Source: Streptomyces flaveus (GTDB taxonomy: Bacteria > Actinomycetota > Actinomycetes > Streptomycetales > Streptomycetaceae). Taken from it: a stretch of 64,000 nucleotides of DNA. The position numbers and the translations under genes are program-made. This document shows, one piece after another, positions 8,201-16,793 of the stretch (position 1 is its first letter; each line of letters opens with the position of its first letter). The notes below the pieces were generated by a model. The model was not told the DNA's origin. It saw nothing but the letters and a program-made list of their open reading frames with translations, and did not search any database. The DNA lies in the NCBI RefSeq assembly GCF_014647675.1, contig NZ_BMPQ01000029.1:47010-111009 (forward strand), read 5' to 3'.

Positions 8201-10361
8201 GTTGTGGGGGTTCCGTTCCGGCGGGCGCCGGGGCGCTGCCCGGGCCGGGAGACATTCGGACTTGCCGGACGATATCAGGCAGGCGGACCTTCGTGAGGAG
8301 CCGTCCAACGCCCCAGGGAGTAGCGCCGAATTGGCGGAGGTACGTGTTCAAGGTGCGCTGCTGGGCGAGGGTGAGGACGAACTCCCGTACGCCTTCTACC
8401 GCACGTCGGAAGCGGCGAAGATCGCGTACGTCCTCCCGTCGGCGCGCGGCCGCGAGGAAGAGAGCGAGGTTGAAGCCCGCAGTCTGGCGCAGGACCTCCG
8501 GTGGGTCGACGCGGAAGATCTCGGAGAGCGTCAGGCGGTGGTACTCCGCACCCTCGTGCACCAGCGCTTCGATCAGGCTGCCGCCGCCCATGCCGACGCC
8601 CGCCTCGCGCAGGGCGGCCAGACAGGCGCGGGCGGCCAGGTCCGTGGTGTCCTGCAGGGCCTCGGAGATGATGCGGGTCCGGTAGGTGTAGAGCAGGTTG
8701 TTGCCCAGGTGGCCTTCGATGTACTGGTCGATGTGCTCGGTCGCGTGCGTGAGCAGCGCGGTGCGGTCGTCCCACAGCTGTTCGTCGGTTTCCGCCTCGA
8801 ACTCCTTCAGTACGGCCGTCAGCGTCGGGCCGTGGTCCATCGACCGTGCGAGCTCCAGCCAGCGCATGGGTGACACGCCGTGCGCTCGCAGGAGAGCCAG
8901 CAGTACGGCGAAGACACCACCGTTGTAGAGCGAGGCCAGGAACAGGTTCATCACCCGGCATTCCCGGTAGTCCTCGTACGGCATGTCGGGGACTGTGACG
9001 CACACCTCGTCCACCTCGGCTGCCCGCACCTCCTCGCCGAGCACGCTGTAGGCGCCGTAACAGCGCGGTATGACCCGCCACTTGGTGACCAGCCCGTGTT
9101 CGCGGCGGTAGGAGTCCGTGCACATCTCGCTGCCCGGCAGCAGGGTGAGCTGGAACATGTTCAGGCGGTCGAAGCCCGCGTCCACGAGCTGGCGCAGAGT
9201 GCCGAGGTGCTTGGCCTTGGAGTCGCCAGGCAGGGCGAGGATCACCTCGCTGTACGTACCCGCTCCCGCGTCCGAGGCGGCGAGGGCGATGTCCATGAGT
9301 TTGCCGGCATCGATGTTCGACCGGGCGATCCTTCGTAGGACGTCGGGGTCGAGGGACTGCACGGCGCCCGACAGGCTGATCGCGCCCGGCACTTGGGCGA
9401 CGGCGGACAAGACGCGGTCGCGCTGGTTCTTGCCGGTGGTGACGTTGACGACGCGCGGCCAGCCGTAGAGCTGCTGGCATTCGGCGATCACGCGGCAGGT
9501 GTCGTGGTCGTCGGGGTACATGCCGAAGTTGCTGTCGGTGATGAGGAGTTCGTTGCGGGCAGCCCCCGCTTCGACCAGGGGTTTCATGCGGCGGCCGATG
9601 TAGTGCAGTTCGTCGCGGATTTGCTCGGCGTGCTTCTTGGCGACTCGCTGGAAGTACGACGTGCCTTCCTGGCAGAAGGTGCACTTGAAGGGGCAGCCGC
9701 GGTTGGTCTGGACGGTGGGGACGAGCTTGCCGTCGAAGAACTCGTCCATGAGACCGGCGACGTACGGGGACGGCACGACGGACAGGTCGTGGATGCGCAG
9801 CCGCGGGCGCGGGGCATGGAGTATCCCGTCGTCGCCGAGGCAGTGCACCCCGTCGATGTGTCCGCGGATCTCGGTGCGGTCGACGTCGTTGAGGGTGCGA
9901 AGGAGGTCGGCGAACGCGGGCTCGCCCTCACCGTCGATGTAGAAGTCGACCTTCCCAGTCAGGCGCTCGTGCCAGAACTCGTTTTGCTCGGGGCGGCGGA
10001 GCGGGTAGTGCGGGCCACCGAAGACGACCGTCGTACGTGGGAAGTGCCGCTTGATCAACTCGGCGAATACGAGCGAGAGCTGGCTGTTCCAGATGTAGTG
10101 CGAGAACCCGATCACGTCGGGCGGCCCGTCCGCCTCCAGCGCGGCCGCCAGCGCCTCGGGGTACTTGAAGATCCGTACGGGGTGGGCAAGGTCCATTTTC
10201 GTAGCCGCGTAGGTGGCCAGGTCCGCAATCGCCTGCGGCATCGTCTCCGCCGAGATCGTCTGCTGGGTGTACGTGAGGTCGGCCAGCCACACCGTCAATG
10301 TGACCCGTGGCCGTGCGGACGAGGCGACGGTCGGCGTCGGCAGCGAGACAGGCGCCGTCAT
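8187..10361 (-). CDS. B12-binding radical SAM enzyme
   Basis: A 724-residue protein with an N-terminal cobalamin-binding Rossmann domain (about residues 20-160, including D-V-I-G-F-S and V-V-F-G-G-P-H-Y-P) and a radical SAM domain with C-P-F-K-C-T-F-C (C223, C227, C230). A long C-terminal helical region of about 300 residues follows. Enzymes of this architecture methylate unactivated carbons or carry out other radical rearrangements; the sequence does not tell which. The ATG overlaps the stop of the upstream oxygenase gene by four bases, and its own 3' end overlaps the glycosyltransferase start, so the three are translationally coupled. Confidence 0.85.
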   Translation of the reverse strand: MTAPVSLPTPTVASSARPRVTLTVWLADLTYTQQTISAETMPQAIADLATYAATKMDLAHPVRIFKYPEALAAALEADGPPDVIGFSHYIWNSQLSLVFAELIKRHFPRTTVVFGGPHYPLRRPEQNEFWHERLTGKVDFYIDGEGEPAFADLLRTLNDVDRTEIRGHIDGVHCLGDDGILHAPRPRLRIHDLSVVPSPYVAGLMDEFFDGKLVPTVQTNRGCPFKCTFCQEGTSYFQRVAKKHAEQIRDELHYIGRRMKPLVEAGAARNELLITDSNFGMYPDDHDTCRVIAECQQLYGWPRVVNVTTGKNQRDRVLSAVAQVPGAISLSGAVQSLDPDVLRRIARSNIDAGKLMDIALAASDAGAGTYSEVILALPGDSKAKHLGTLRQLVDAGFDRLNMFQLTLLPGSEMCTDSYRREHGLVTKWRVIPRCYGAYSVLGEEVRAAEVDEVCVTVPDMPYEDYRECRVMNLFLASLYNGGVFAVLLALLRAHGVSPMRWLELARSMDHGPTLTAVLKEFEAETDEQLWDDRTALLTHATEHIDQYIEGHLGNNLLYTYRTRIISEALQDTTDLAARACLAALREAGVGMGGGSLIEALVHEGAEYHRLTLSEIFRVDPPEVLRQTAGFNLALFLAAARRREDVRDLRRFRRAVEGVREFVLTLAQQRTLNTYLRQFGATPWGVGRLLTKVRLPDIVRQVRMSPGPGSAPAPAGTEPPQRDQR

Positions 10362-11281
10362 GACAGGGCCTCCTCACGGCGCAGAAAGATCTGCAGGAGC
10401 AGTCGGCGCTCGTCCTCGGGCACGTCCTCCTGGCCGTCGCCGAGTGCCTCACGGCCGTGGCAGCACAGGTGCTGGTTGACGATCAGCAGGTCGCCGCGGC
10501 CGAGCGGGAACCGCCGCTGTCCGCTGATGAGTTCGCGCTCGAGGGCGCGGGCCGCCTTGGTGTACGGGTCGTCCGGGTCGGCGTCAGCGAGCATCTTCGC
10601 CGTGAAGCGGACGAAGCCGGTGAGCGGAGCTTGCCCGTCGATGATGGGGAACGGCTTCCATTCCTCGCCGACGCCAGTCAGGGCGTAGAAGGCGCCGTCT
10701 TCGTACTTCGGGTGAGTGAGCAGCTCGGCGTCGGCGTAGTCGAGCCGGTCCACGGCTCGGCGGATCTGCGATACGAGGCTGTGGCCCTGGCCTTTCGGGT
10801 CCGGGCGCAGGCACAGCAGGGCGCTGTAGTCGGGTGGCCAGGTGGAGTTGACGATGTCGAGGTGGAGCGGGTTGTAGCCGGCACCGGTGGCGCGCATGGG
10901 GTCTTTCGTCAGGTTGGTGCCCAGCGCCTTCCACAACGGCCAGCGGTCGAAGGCGCGCAGGGGTGTGGCGAGCAGGGACAGCAGCGCGGTGACGGTGCGC
11001 AGGGCGTCGTCCTGTGAGCCAGCGGTGTCGAGGAGTTCGGACAGCTCCAGGACGGCAAAGCCCTCACCGGCGGGAGAGTTCAGGAACCGATCGCAGGTGG
11101 CGACGAACTGCGGGACCTGCGACAGGCTGGACAGCGTCCAGCGGTAGGCCGCAGCGGTCTCAGTGGACAGCAGACCCTTCTCGAGCTCCCAATCGGGGAG
11201 GATCGCCGCGCTCGCGGTCAGGTCGGCGACGAGTCCCTGTGGCAGTGGTACGCGGTATTCGGGCAGCGGTGTTTTCGGCAT
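10358..11281 (-). CDS. Fe(II)/2-oxoglutarate-dependent oxygenase, clavaminate synthase/TauD type
   Basis: A 307-residue protein, first gene of the coupled three-gene operon, with ATG behind GAGGAG. The iron ligands are visible: H140-L-D142 (H-x-D) and the distal His in C-C-H-G-R-E (about residue 275). The co-substrate-binding Arg lies about 17 residues later, in the segment F-L-R-R-E. This layout is that of the TauD/clavaminate synthase group, which in actinomycetes includes amino-acid beta-hydroxylases acting on free or carrier-bound substrates. The partner enzymes imply a role in a small natural-product pathway. Substrate unknown. Confidence 0.8.
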   Translation of the reverse strand: MPKTPLPEYRVPLPQGLVADLTASAAILPDWELEKGLLSTETAAAYRWTLSSLSQVPQFVATCDRFLNSPAGEGFAVLELSELLDTAGSQDDALRTVTALLSLLATPLRAFDRWPLWKALGTNLTKDPMRATGAGYNPLHLDIVNSTWPPDYSALLCLRPDPKGQGHSLVSQIRRAVDRLDYADAELLTHPKYEDGAFYALTGVGEEWKPFPIIDGQAPLTGFVRFTAKMLADADPDDPYTKAARALERELISGQRRFPLGRGDLLIVNQHLCCHGREALGDGQEDVPEDERRLLLQIFLRREEALS

Positions 11282-11375
11282 GGCACTCCTCGAATCGGAA
11301 GTGTGTGGTGAACGGCGGTGTACGGAGAGGAAGGGGGCACGTGGCGTTCAGGACCGCCACGGCAGGTGGCCTCGA

Positions 11376-12002
11376 TCAGCGCGCCCTGAACTCCGGTTCA
11401 ACGGGCTCCGTGGCCCGACCATGTGACGCTTGACTGCGGCTGTCGCCCACGGAGCGGAGGTCGAGCGGGAAGACACACCAGGCGACGGTCCCGTCGTCGG
11501 TGAAGCCCCAACTCCCGCCCAGCTCGTCGACGAGGGCATCCACGAGCCACAGGCCGCGTCCGCTCTCCTCGTCCGGGCCGACCTGCTTCGGGCGGGGGAC
11601 GTCGGACGGGGAGTGGTCGTTGACCTCCAGCCGCACCTGGCTGTCGACGTGTCTCAGCCGGAGGCCGACCGTCGTGCTGCGTGCATGGAGGAACGCGTTG
11701 CTGATCAGCTCCGAGATCACCACCTCCGCGGACTCGACCCGTGCGGCCGACATACGGCAGACGTTCCGGAGCCAGGTGGCTCCGATACGCCGGGCGTGCT
11801 CGACGCGTGACACGTCCCGTACGAAGGCGACGTCGACGGAGGAGTGGTGCCCTTCGTGCTCTGCGGCTGCGTGAGTCGCGGATGTGGCGCAGGCTCCTGC
11901 AGCGAGCGCGGGAGCTGCTGAGGCTGTCGTCGGAACTGCAGGCACCATCGCCCAGTCCTTCCGCAGGTGAGGGGAGACCGGGAGCGCAGAGGCGCTCTCC
12001 AT
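11376..12002 (-). CDS. RsbW-like ATP-binding protein (anti-sigma/HATPase_c family)
   Basis: A 208-residue protein whose C-terminal 130 residues form a GHKL ATPase domain: the N-box E-L-I-S-N-A-F-L-H-A and the glycine box G-R-G-L-W-L-V-D are clear. Streptomyces genomes carry many such proteins beside Scr1/DUF397 pairs, where they are thought to act as anti-sigma-factor-type switches. The N-terminal 70 residues are Ala/His-rich and variable. I used the ATG at 12002; a TTG at 12041 or a later ATG at 11948 are possible starts. Confidence 0.8.
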   Translation of the reverse strand: MESASALPVSPHLRKDWAMVPAVPTTASAAPALAAGACATSATHAAAEHEGHHSSVDVAFVRDVSRVEHARRIGATWLRNVCRMSAARVESAEVVISELISNAFLHARSTTVGLRLRHVDSQVRLEVNDHSPSDVPRPKQVGPDEESGRGLWLVDALVDELGGSWGFTDDGTVAWCVFPLDLRSVGDSRSQASHGRATEPVEPEFRAR

Positions 12003-12181
12003 GGCCCAATCACCGTGCCCCGTGGGAAAGTTGCTTCGCAACGAAAAGGCTCTAGAAATTTCTTCGAGAACGAAAGTGGCACATGACTCCGCAAGCGCAT
12101 GGTCTGTTGCAGCGCGCGTATCGCGTGTCAGACTGCGCGCATCGCGGCTTCGGCGAACGCAAGCGATGGAGGGGCGAGCAC
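12003..12181. promoter_or_regulatory. Divergent promoter region with short palindromes
   Basis: Lies between the divergent ATPase and Scr1-type genes and is AT-richer than its surroundings. It contains the palindrome TTGC-TTC-GCAA (12031-12041) and an A-G-A-A-A-T-T-T-C-T palindrome (about 12054-12063). These are plausible operator sites for the HTH protein, but no -10/-35 pair is certain. Confidence 0.4.
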
Positions 12182-13063
12182 ATGGCGGCCAAACCCAGAC
12201 CGACCGTGCGGCGCATCGAACTCGGTTACGAGTTGCGGCAGTTGCGCGAACAGGCAGGGATGACGCTCGAGGACGTCGTCGGAAGCGGCGCAGTCAAGGG
12301 CTTGTACGTCACCAAGCTGCACCGCGTCGAGAAGGGGCTTCAGGACCTCCGTAGCGCCGGTGATCTGCGCGCCCTTTTGGAGCTGTACGGCGTGACCGAC
12401 GACGGCGACGTGGAGCAACTGCTGGGGATCCAGCGGGACGGCGCGAGTCAGGACTGGTGGACGCCCTTCCGGTCCACGATGCCGTCGGGCATGCCTCGCT
12501 TCGTCGGGATCGAGACGGCGGCACGGGAGATGTGGGCTTTCCACCCGGCGCTCGTACTCGGATTGCTGCAGACCCAGGCGTACGCCCGCGCGCTGTACGA
12601 ACTCGCGAAGCCGATCGAGGAGACCACCAGCGAGTTCATCGACAAGAACATCCAGGTCCGCATCAAGCGGAAGGAATTCCTCACCAGGGACGAGGAGCCC
12701 CTGCGGCTGAGAGCCGTTCTGTACGAGCCGGCACTGCGGTACGTGGTCGGCGACACGGACGTGATGCGGGAGCAGTACGACGAGATCGCCAGGCTGGCGT
12801 CCCTGCCCAACGTGAGCGTTCAGGTCCTTCCCCAGACCCTTCGGGGATACCTGTCCGTGCACGACTTCAGCATCCTGCACCTGGACGACGGAATGCCGAC
12901 CTCGGTGCAGGTGGACAACGCGTGGAGCGCCACGTCGGTCTCCGACAAGCAACGCGAAGTCGGACGGTTCACCCGCAAGTTCAACGCCCTCACGGCGTCC
13001 GCGCTGCCGCCGGAGGACACGCCCGAGTTCCTGCAACAACTCATGCGAGAGATCACCAAATGA
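12182..13063 (+). CDS. Scr1/DUF5753-family helix-turn-helix regulator
   Basis: A 293-residue protein with an N-terminal XRE-type helix-turn-helix (about residues 10-65) and a C-terminal DUF5753 domain (typical G-L-L-Q-T-Q-A-Y-A-R-A-L and V-L-P-Q-T-L-R-G-Y stretches). GGAGG lies before the chosen ATG; an upstream in-frame ATG at 12083 has no such signal. The stop overlaps the start of the DUF397 gene (ATGA), the standard two-gene regulator/effector pair of Streptomyces. Confidence 0.9.
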   Translation: MAAKPRPTVRRIELGYELRQLREQAGMTLEDVVGSGAVKGLYVTKLHRVEKGLQDLRSAGDLRALLELYGVTDDGDVEQLLGIQRDGASQDWWTPFRSTMPSGMPRFVGIETAAREMWAFHPALVLGLLQTQAYARALYELAKPIEETTSEFIDKNIQVRIKRKEFLTRDEEPLRLRAVLYEPALRYVVGDTDVMREQYDEIARLASLPNVSVQVLPQTLRGYLSVHDFSILHLDDGMPTSVQVDNAWSATSVSDKQREVGRFTRKFNALTASALPPEDTPEFLQQLMREITK

Positions 13064-13293
13064 CCCACACCCGTACCCACATGGCCCGCGAGTTCACCGG
13101 CGCCGGAGCGCGCTGGTTCAAGTCGTCGTACTCAGACGGCGCCGGCAACAACTGCGTGGAGGTTGCGGACCTCACTGACACGGCGTACGTCGGCATTGCG
13201 ATCCGGGACAGCAAGGTCTCCCAGGGGGCTGCGCTGCTTGTCGGTCGTGCTTCGTTCGCGGCGTTCGTCCAGGGCGTCCGACAAGGACGGTAG
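13060..13293 (+). CDS. DUF397 small protein
   Basis: A 77-residue DUF397 protein with the family signature W-F-K-S-S-Y-S-D-G-A-G-N-N-C-V-E-V-A and V-G-I-A-I-R-D-S-K. Its ATG overlaps the stop of the Scr1-type regulator, and a strong terminator follows six bases after its stop. Such proteins are believed to work with the adjacent HTH protein in developmental control (as in WhiJ-like systems). Confidence 0.92.
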   Translation: MTHTRTHMAREFTGAGARWFKSSYSDGAGNNCVEVADLTDTAYVGIAIRDSKVSQGAALLVGRASFAAFVQGVRQGR

Positions 13294-13298
13294 AAAGG

Positions 13299-13319
13299 GG
13301 CCCCCAGCTGCTGGGGGCC
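13299..13319 (+). terminator. Rho-independent-type hairpin after the DUF397 gene
   Basis: Perfect 10-bp palindromic stem GGCCCCCAGC/GCTGGGGGCC directly after the DUF397 stop. There is no U-tract, as is common in Streptomyces. Confidence 0.75.
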
Positions 13320-13365
13320 TCGTACCGTACTCGTCGTCGTGCCGCCGGGAGGAGTGGGCAGTCGG

Positions 13366-13854
13366 CTAGCCACGGCTCGAGTCGTAGCCCCATCGGGCCC
13401 GGCCGTCTTTGCCCATGAAGCATTTGGCGGGCCGCCCGTCTTCGGCGGTGCCGAGCGTGCCGACAGGGGAGCAGGCATATCCGAACTGGATGCCTGGCTC
13501 GCCACCAGAGCTGCTCTCGCCGCTGGTCCCGCTGCTGCCAGAGTCGTTGCCGCTGCCTGCGGCGGGCTGTGCAGTGACGGTCACCTCCACCGTTTTTGTC
13601 ACGGTGACCGTGGGCGCGGGCTTCGTCTTCGCGGTTGCGGCTGCTGTCACAGTGACGGTCGGGCCGGGGCTTGCCGCCGCGGGTTCCGCGTCGTCGGTCG
13701 TGCCGTCGTCGCCGCTGGCTCCGGCGACGAAGCCGAGCAGGTAGACAAGGAAGAACGCGAAGCTGAGCGCAGGCAGGACGTACCTCTTGCGTGCCCACCT
13801 CTGGGTCGGGCGCGGTGGCTGCGGTCTGGGCGGCCACGTGTACGGATGGGTCAT
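13366..13854 (-). CDS. Membrane-anchored protein with a Thr/Val-rich linker
   Basis: A 162-residue protein with one N-terminal transmembrane helix (about residues 22-45) after a Pro-rich cytoplasmic stretch. A low-complexity outside linker follows (T-V-T-V-T-x-x repeats, then Gly/Ser). It ends in a small folded tail with two Cys (Y-A-C-S-P-V-G and A-K-C-F-M-G-K-D-G-R) and W-G-Y-D-S. GGGGGA precedes the ATG. This layout is common in Streptomyces surface proteins of unknown role; the protein at 53.3 kb shares the TM plus T-V-T-V-T linker design. Confidence 0.75.
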   Translation of the reverse strand: MTHPYTWPPRPQPPRPTQRWARKRYVLPALSFAFFLVYLLGFVAGASGDDGTTDDAEPAAASPGPTVTVTAAATAKTKPAPTVTVTKTVEVTVTAQPAAGSGNDSGSSGTSGESSSGGEPGIQFGYACSPVGTLGTAEDGRPAKCFMGKDGRARWGYDSSRG

Positions 13855-14123
13855 CTCGTCCCCCTGCGGGCGTTCTGGAGGGGATGACCGTACTGCCCAG
13901 GAGCCAATGTGTCGGCTATCTGAGGGAATAGTGACTTTCCTGTGATGGCCGGTCAGTCTCGCTCGCACAGAACACGCCTCTGGCCTGCGAAGACTTGAAC
14001 GTGAGAAGGGCGGGGGTGCCCGCAGCGCGGTCAAACCCCGCCCTTGGCGGCGTTAGTACTCCAGTCTGGTTTCGCGATCTGTCCGGTGGGTTCGTCGGCT
14101 ACGGCGCGGCGTATTCTTCGCCC

Positions 14124-14834
14124 GTGGAACTGCGCTTCGAGACGCGCCGGTCGGACTCGCCGTGGGTCGACACCGTGTGGACCTGCACGAGCGAGCAGGT
14201 CGCGGCGATGACGTCCGTCGCAGCGGTGCGCTGGGGCCTGGTGTTCTGGGAGCAGGGCGGCCGGGCGTACGCGGGCATCACCGGTCCCGAGACCCGGACC
14301 GGCACGGCGCCGGTGCCGGAGGGCGCGACCTTCACGGGCATCGAGTTCGCCGTGGGCACCTCGTTGCGGGCCGTGCCCACGCCAGCGCTGGTGGACGGCG
14401 GCGTCGAGCTCCCCGACACCACGCGCCGGACGTTCCGGCTGGACGGCGCGCGCTGGGAGACGCCCGGCCCCGACGACGCCGAGGCCCTGGTCGAGCGTCT
14501 CGTCCGGGCCGGGATCGTGGTCCGTGACCCGCTCGTCGCCGAGGTGCTGCGGGGGCACCGCCCGGCCGTCTCGGGGCGCACGGTCGAACGCCGGTTCCGC
14601 GCCGCGACCGGGCTGACGCGGGGCGCCGTCCGGCAGATCGAGCGGGCCCGCACGGCGGCGGAGCTGCTGGCGGCCGGCCACCCGGCCGCCGACGTCGTCG
14701 CCAAGCTCGACTACTTCGACGAGCCGCACCTGGCCCGGGCACTGCGCTCCTACGTCGGACGCACCGCCAGGCAGCTGCGCGAGGGCACCGGCGGTGCGAT
14801 CGCCCTCGACCTGGATCAGCGCTTGACGTCGTAG
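14124..14834 (+). CDS. AraC-type helix-turn-helix regulator
   Basis: About 236 residues with a C-terminal AraC HTH: V-E-R-R-F-R-A-A-T-G-L then I-E-R-A-R-T-A-A-E-L-L and a second helix pair ending P-H-L-A-R-A-L-R-S-Y-V-G-R-T. The N-terminal half is a small ligand-binding-type domain. I chose the GTG at 14124; an in-frame TTG at 13995 is the upper limit. Its 3' end overlaps the convergent DHFR-like gene by 19 bases. AraC regulators next to RibD/DHFR-like genes are common in actinomycetes and probably regulate them. Confidence 0.75.
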   Translation: MELRFETRRSDSPWVDTVWTCTSEQVAAMTSVAAVRWGLVFWEQGGRAYAGITGPETRTGTAPVPEGATFTGIEFAVGTSLRAVPTPALVDGGVELPDTTRRTFRLDGARWETPGPDDAEALVERLVRAGIVVRDPLVAEVLRGHRPAVSGRTVERRFRAATGLTRGAVRQIERARTAAELLAAGHPAADVVAKLDYFDEPHLARALRSYVGRTARQLREGTGGAIALDLDQRLTS

Positions 14835-15394
14835 ACCAGCTTCAGGATCCCGTTCGCGTAGCTCTCCGACTCCCGCAGCGTCAGCATCTGCTTGTCGCGG
14901 TCGGCCCGACCGAACACGCTCTTCCCGGCACCGAGCAGCACGGGGAAGACGAGCAGGTTGTACTGGTCGATCAGGCCCGCGTCCGACAATCGCCGGGCCA
15001 GCTCCGCGCTCCCGTGGATGAAGATCGCGCCGCCCTCGCCCTCCTTGAGCGCGGCGACGTCCTTGGTCGAGCGCAGGATGGTCGTCGGCCCCCACCCGTC
15101 GACGAGGGCATCGTCGGACAGCGTGGTCGACGCCACATACTTGGGCAGCTCCTTGTAGTCGGCGTGGTCCTCCGAGCCGGGCCAGACCCGCGCGAACGCC
15201 TCGTAACTGCGGCGGCCGAACATCAGCGCCGTCGTGTCGGCGAGCTCTTCGCCCTTCAGTGACCAGGCTTCCGGGACGAACTCGAGGTCCTTGAACACCC
15301 AGCCGCCGCTGCGGTGCTCTTCCCCCGGCCCGCCGCCGGGCGAGTCCACGACGCCGTCGAGCGACATGAAACCGGTGTAGACCAGGTCACGCAT
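14816..15394 (-). CDS. Dihydrofolate reductase-family (RibD C-terminal-like) protein
   Basis: A 192-residue protein of the DHFR/RibD-C superfamily (YwjB/YyaP group): N-terminal M-S-L-D-G-V-V-D-S-P, central M-F-G-R-R-S-Y-E-A-F and C-terminal I-F-I-H-G-S-A-E-L-A-R-R-L, then L-V-F-P-V-L-L-G-A-G-K. Members bind NADPH, but real substrates are mostly unknown. ATG behind GAGGAG. It is the last clearly host-type gene before the phage genes begin 155 bases away. Confidence 0.88.
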   Translation of the reverse strand: MRDLVYTGFMSLDGVVDSPGGGPGEEHRSGGWVFKDLEFVPEAWSLKGEELADTTALMFGRRSYEAFARVWPGSEDHADYKELPKYVASTTLSDDALVDGWGPTTILRSTKDVAALKEGEGGAIFIHGSAELARRLSDAGLIDQYNLLVFPVLLGAGKSVFGRADRDKQMLTLRESESYANGILKLVYDVKR

Positions 15395-15548
15395 GGTGCT
15401 GTCTCCTCATGATCGGGCGAGCTGCTGGGCCCACGCTAGATCGCGGTCGCGGCGGCCGTCTTGGACGGAAACGACAGCAGCCACTCGGGAGGTAGAACAA
15501 AGGGGATCCGGGCAGAGCAGCAGGGTCGCGGCTCAGTAGGCTCCGCCG

Positions 15549-15911
15549 GTGACGACACCGAACCGATTCCATATGTCCTTCGACGGCCGTTCCCACCGCG
15601 TAGTGGTGGACAGTCAGGACGTGACCGAGCACGTTACGGCTGTCGATGTCCACGCTGACGTACATGATGTACCGCGCGTCGTATTGCACTTGCGCCCAAC
15701 TGGGACATGGCCGGCCGAACTGGACTTCCTTGCCCGGGTTGAGATCGGTACGCCGCCCGAGCCCGGGCTTACTGCCGCTGCTTTCCTGGAGGCGCTGGAT
15801 CCGCTGGAGGTGGAGCGCGAGGCTCTTGCGCGTATGGATCTGGAGAACGTGCCGGGTGGGGGTACGGCTGCGGTACTGCGGCAGTTGGCGGAGTGGGCGC
15901 GTGGCGCTTGA
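15549..15911 (+). CDS. Phage head-tail connector-region protein
   Basis: A 120-residue protein with a GTG start, not assignable to a named family by eye. Its first half is beta-rich with alternating charged residues (V-V-V-D-S-Q-D-V-T-E-H-V-T-A-V-D-V-H-A-D-V) and its last third is helical. In related actinophages a small protein like this lies between the capsid gene and the DUF6093 gene. The last 11 bases overlap the DUF6093 gene, so the two are coupled. Here it is the first phage gene. Confidence 0.6.
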   Translation: MTTPNRFHMSFDGRSHRVVVDSQDVTEHVTAVDVHADVHDVPRVVLHLRPTGTWPAELDFLARVEIGTPPEPGLTAAAFLEALDPLEVEREALARMDLENVPGGGTAAVLRQLAEWARGA

Positions 15912-16320
15912 TCTGTCGGGGGTGCGGCGGGTCGTGGAGAGGCTGCTCGATGACCGGCTGGAGCTGTGGCGGGACGTGGATGGGGTCTCTGGAGACGTCC
16001 TTGACGAGGGGACGGGAGAACTGAAGCTCGGCGGCTCAGTGCCTGTCCTTCTGTGGGCGGGCGTGGGTGCGATCGTGCGTCCCGGATCACTCGGAGTCGT
16101 GCCGCACTTGGACTCGCTCGCAGCAGCAGGGCCCTCATCCACTGCCTACCAGGCTCTGCTACCCCTGACCGCGCCGTCGGCAGCGGTCGACGACGTGTTG
16201 GTCGTTTCTCGCACGGCGCGCGACCCGCAACTCACCGGGCGCCGATTCCGAGTCGTCGATGTCGGCCTCGGGACGTACACCGTGGTACGCGTGATGCGCC
16301 TTGAGCTGCTGGCAGATTGA
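15901..16320 (+). CDS. DUF6093-like head-tail joining protein
   Basis: A 139-residue protein from a GTG start. The N-terminal helix (R-R-V-V-E-R-L-L-D-D) and the central strand V-L-L-W-A-G-V-G-A-I-V fit the actinophage DUF6093 family. The later segments D-V-L-V-V-S-R-T-A-R-D and R-R-F-R-V-V-D-V-G-L-G-T fit too; this family sits at the head-tail interface. In a typical siphovirus the next gene would be the HK97-gp10-like protein; here that gene is displaced three kilobases by an inserted NB-ARC module. Confidence 0.7.
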   Translation: MALDLSGVRRVVERLLDDRLELWRDVDGVSGDVLDEGTGELKLGGSVPVLLWAGVGAIVRPGSLGVVPHLDSLAAAGPSSTAYQALLPLTAPSAAVDDVLVVSRTARDPQLTGRRFRVVDVGLGTYTVVRVMRLELLAD

Positions 16321-16406
16321 CGCGGTGTCAGCAGACGCCGTTCTGGGACCGAATCGGGACGTGGAAGAAGTGAACTTAATCTTGGGAGTTGGGCAAAAAT
16401 GTCCTC

Positions 16407-16793
16407 ATGACGGGGTGGCAGAAGGTCCTTTGGTGGGCGTTGTCGGCAGTCGGCGCCGTGGCGGCGGTCGTGCTGATGGTGTGGGTGTTGACTGCGGACT
16501 TGGAGCAGTCGAGTCAGGTCGCCGGGATTGTCGGCTCTGTGGCTGGGATCGCCGCGGTGGGGGTGGGGCTGTGGCAGGTCACCATGTCGGCGGGGAGCGC
16601 ATCGTCTGGGGAGCCGGTGACGGCTGAGGCCGGTTCGAACGCGGCGCGCGGGAACATTCGCAACGCCCAGGCGCGGGACACGGCACCGGGTACGGGCACT
16701 TCACCGGCAGGCGGTTCGGGGATCCGGGCCAGCGGCGGGTCGAACGCGGCGGGTGGGGACATCGACGGATCGACGGCGCGGCACGGTCAGTGA
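16407..16793 (+). CDS. Small two-helix membrane protein with repeated G-S-N-A-A motif (putative effector partner of the NB-ARC protein)
   Basis: A 128-residue protein with two hydrophobic helices (about residues 9-30 and 38-60) and a low-complexity C-terminal tail. The tail carries the same short motif twice: G-S-N-A-A-R-G-N-I at 76-84 and G-S-N-A-A-G-G-D-I at 111-119. The NB-ARC protein encoded next carries the same motif near its N-terminus. The stop overlaps the NB-ARC start (TGATG), so the two are coupled. Shared short motifs between an NLR-like protein and a neighbouring membrane protein are typical of bacterial amyloid signalling sequences; that assignment is inference. It is not a phage structural gene. 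Confidence 0.75.
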   Translation: MTGWQKVLWWALSAVGAVAAVVLMVWVLTADLEQSSQVAGIVGSVAGIAAVGVGLWQVTMSAGSASSGEPVTAEAGSNAARGNIRNAQARDTAPGTGTSPAGGSGIRASGGSNAAGGDIDGSTARHGQ

